From Campylobacterales bacterium (GTDB taxonomy: Bacteria > Campylobacterota > Campylobacteria > Campylobacterales > SZUA-545), in contig JAOXRY010000281.1 of the NCBI GenBank assembly GCA_025800305.1, positions 1 to 7,001 on the forward strand: DNA of 7,001 bases. Reading direction: 5' to 3'. Below are positions 6,509-7,001 of the stretch, piece after piece. How positions within the stretch are numbered: the first letter of the stretch is position 1; each line of letters opens with the position of its first letter. A program made the translations under genes and the position numbers. A model generated the notes under the pieces. That model was not told the DNA's origin. It did no database searches and saw only the letters and a program-made list of their open reading frames with translations.

Positions 6509-6894
6509 ATAGCTTCTCTCTTTCTAGCTTCAAGATATGTCTCTTCTATAGAGATAATCTCTGTTTGAGAGGCTTGTCTTTGTCTAATTTTTATCTTTTC
6601 ATCTTCTAAAAAAACAATCCAATGGGTCCAATAATATTGTCTATTTCGTTTTCTATTTTTTACAATTTTTTCCCAACGTCCACCATCTTTAACGGTAGAA
6701 ACCATATCTTCAAAAAGTTTTCTTGGCATATCTCTATCTATTAAAAAAGTAAATTTCTGTCCCTTAACATTTTTCAATTCATATCCAGAGATCTTTATAA
6801 AATAGTCATTCACCTCTGATATTACAGCCTCTTCACTCATAATTACTTCTATTAAATAATCGCTTTTTATATCTTTATTAGGTTGTTCTTCCAT
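6505..6894 (-). CDS. Small Aer-type PAS protein with degenerate flavin pocket, cotranslated with the kinase
   Basis: The 129-residue soluble protein is a single PAS domain (about 12-108) with a short helical tail. The Aer-like scaffold is visible: ISEVNDYFIKISGY at 25-38, DMP at 55-57, LFEDM at 60-64, W74, IVKNRKR at 77-83, YYW at 87-89. Compared with Aer and with the PAS protein encoded at 2990, the positions of Arg57, His58 and Trp70 are Ile52, Asp53 and Val65, while the Asp60, Trp79 and Asn85 equivalents (D55, W74, N80) remain. It may bind flavin poorly, bind something else, or work as a structural adaptor (inference). Its TGA overlaps the kinase ATG, so the pair is probably made in step, and the kinase itself lacks a PAS domain. 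A tga stop 9 nt upstream leaves this ATG as the only start; the Shine-Dalgarno is weak (GAAAG). No enzymatic function is expected. Confidence 0.82.
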   Translation of the reverse strand: MEEQPNKDIKSDYLIEVIMSEEAVISEVNDYFIKISGYELKNVKGQKFTFLIDRDMPRKLFEDMVSTVKDGGRWEKIVKNRKRNRQYYWTHWIVFLEDEKIKIRQRQASQTEIISIEETYLEARKREAI

Positions 6895-6907
6895 ATGCCA
6901 CTTTCAA

Positions 6908-6913
6908 ATTTTA
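6908..6913 (-). promoter_or_regulatory. Possible -10 element of the PAS-kinase operon
   Basis: TAAAAT on the minus strand lies 13 nt before the ATG of the 129-residue PAS gene, giving a leader of only about 7 nt. No -35 box is visible. A transcript starting further upstream, inside the divergent gene, is equally possible. Confidence 0.22.
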
Positions 6914-6915
6914 GA

Positions 6916-6921
6916 TATAAT
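6916..6921 (+). promoter_or_regulatory. Perfect TATAAT -10 element, likely leaderless start
   Basis: TATAAT matches the sigma-70 -10 consensus at all six positions and ends 6 nt before the ATG at 6928. Transcription would be expected to begin at or next to the A of that ATG. No Shine-Dalgarno is present between them and no clear -35 box lies upstream. Confidence 0.5.
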
Positions 6922-6927
6922 CATTCC

Positions 6928-7001
6928 ATGCAAAAACCATACTTTTCATATTTTCTAATAATCTTTACACTATTTTTCAATCTATTTGGAAACATTTTTT
7001 A
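6928..7001 (+). CDS. Start of an unidentified gene with a hydrophobic N-terminus (cut by window edge)
   Basis: An open frame runs from ATG 6928 off the right edge with no stop in 24 codons. It begins MQKPYFSYFLIIFTLFFNLF and continues GNIF: one Lys followed by a run of Phe, Leu and Ile, which looks like a signal peptide or first membrane helix. A perfect -10 box lies just upstream, and there is no Shine-Dalgarno. It diverges from the PAS-kinase operon with 33 nt between start codons. A hydrophobic, Phe-rich frame can also arise by chance from T-rich DNA, so the call depends mainly on the promoter and position. No function can be assigned. Confidence 0.5.
   Translation, partial: MQKPYFSYFLIIFTLFFNLFGNIF

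Noticed and set aside
1..7001. CRISPR arrays, insertion sequences, tRNA or rRNA genes
   Set aside because: No regularly spaced repeats, transposase-like frames, terminal inverted repeats or RNA-gene signatures were seen on either strand.

Overview
The window looks like chromosomal DNA of a member of the Campylobacterota (the former Epsilonproteobacteria). It is AT-rich and tightly packed, with no gap longer than about 140 bases between genes. The minus-strand order rplU-rpmA-obg-proB-fmt is characteristic of that phylum. ProB is the short form without a PUA domain, and the PAS proteins and chemoreceptor-like kinase modules also fit. I cannot fix the genus; free-living sulfur- or nitrate-using lineages such as Sulfurimonas or Arcobacter relatives are plausible guesses.

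Left part (1-2854, minus strand): a housekeeping operon read right to left. It encodes ribosomal proteins L21 and L27, the ribosome-assembly GTPase Obg, glutamate 5-kinase and methionyl-tRNA formyltransferase (cut by the window edge). Spacing is very tight: rplU/rpmA are 3 nt apart, obg/proB share ATGA, and proB/fmt overlap by 7 nt with a TTG start for fmt. The only real gap, between rpmA and obg, carries an RNA hairpin. A promoter with an extended -10 sits in front of rplU.

Right part (2855-6894): a signalling block. A plus-strand gene encodes a small stand-alone Aer/CetB-type PAS protein with the FAD-pocket residues kept. It converges on a 991-residue membrane histidine kinase, and the two stop codons lie in the arms of one inverted repeat. 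The kinase is preceded by, and start/stop-overlapped with, a second small Aer-type PAS gene whose flavin-pocket residues are partly lost. The kinase has a large NIT-like helical periplasmic sensor, a HAMP region resembling that of Campylobacterota chemoreceptors, a GAF domain, and a HisKA/HATPase core in which the residue after the phospho-acceptor His is Gly instead of Glu. There is no receiver domain and no response regulator in view.

Right edge (6895-7001): a divergent promoter region of 33 bp and the start of a plus-strand gene with a hydrophobic N-terminus. That gene has a perfect TATAAT only 6 nt before its ATG, which suggests a leaderless transcript.

The main leads are (1) a split energy/redox sensor in which stand-alone PAS proteins serve a membrane histidine kinase, as CetB serves the chemoreceptor CetA, and (2) a strong excess of the palindrome AGATCT: 23 copies in 7 kb, making up most of the GATC sites.
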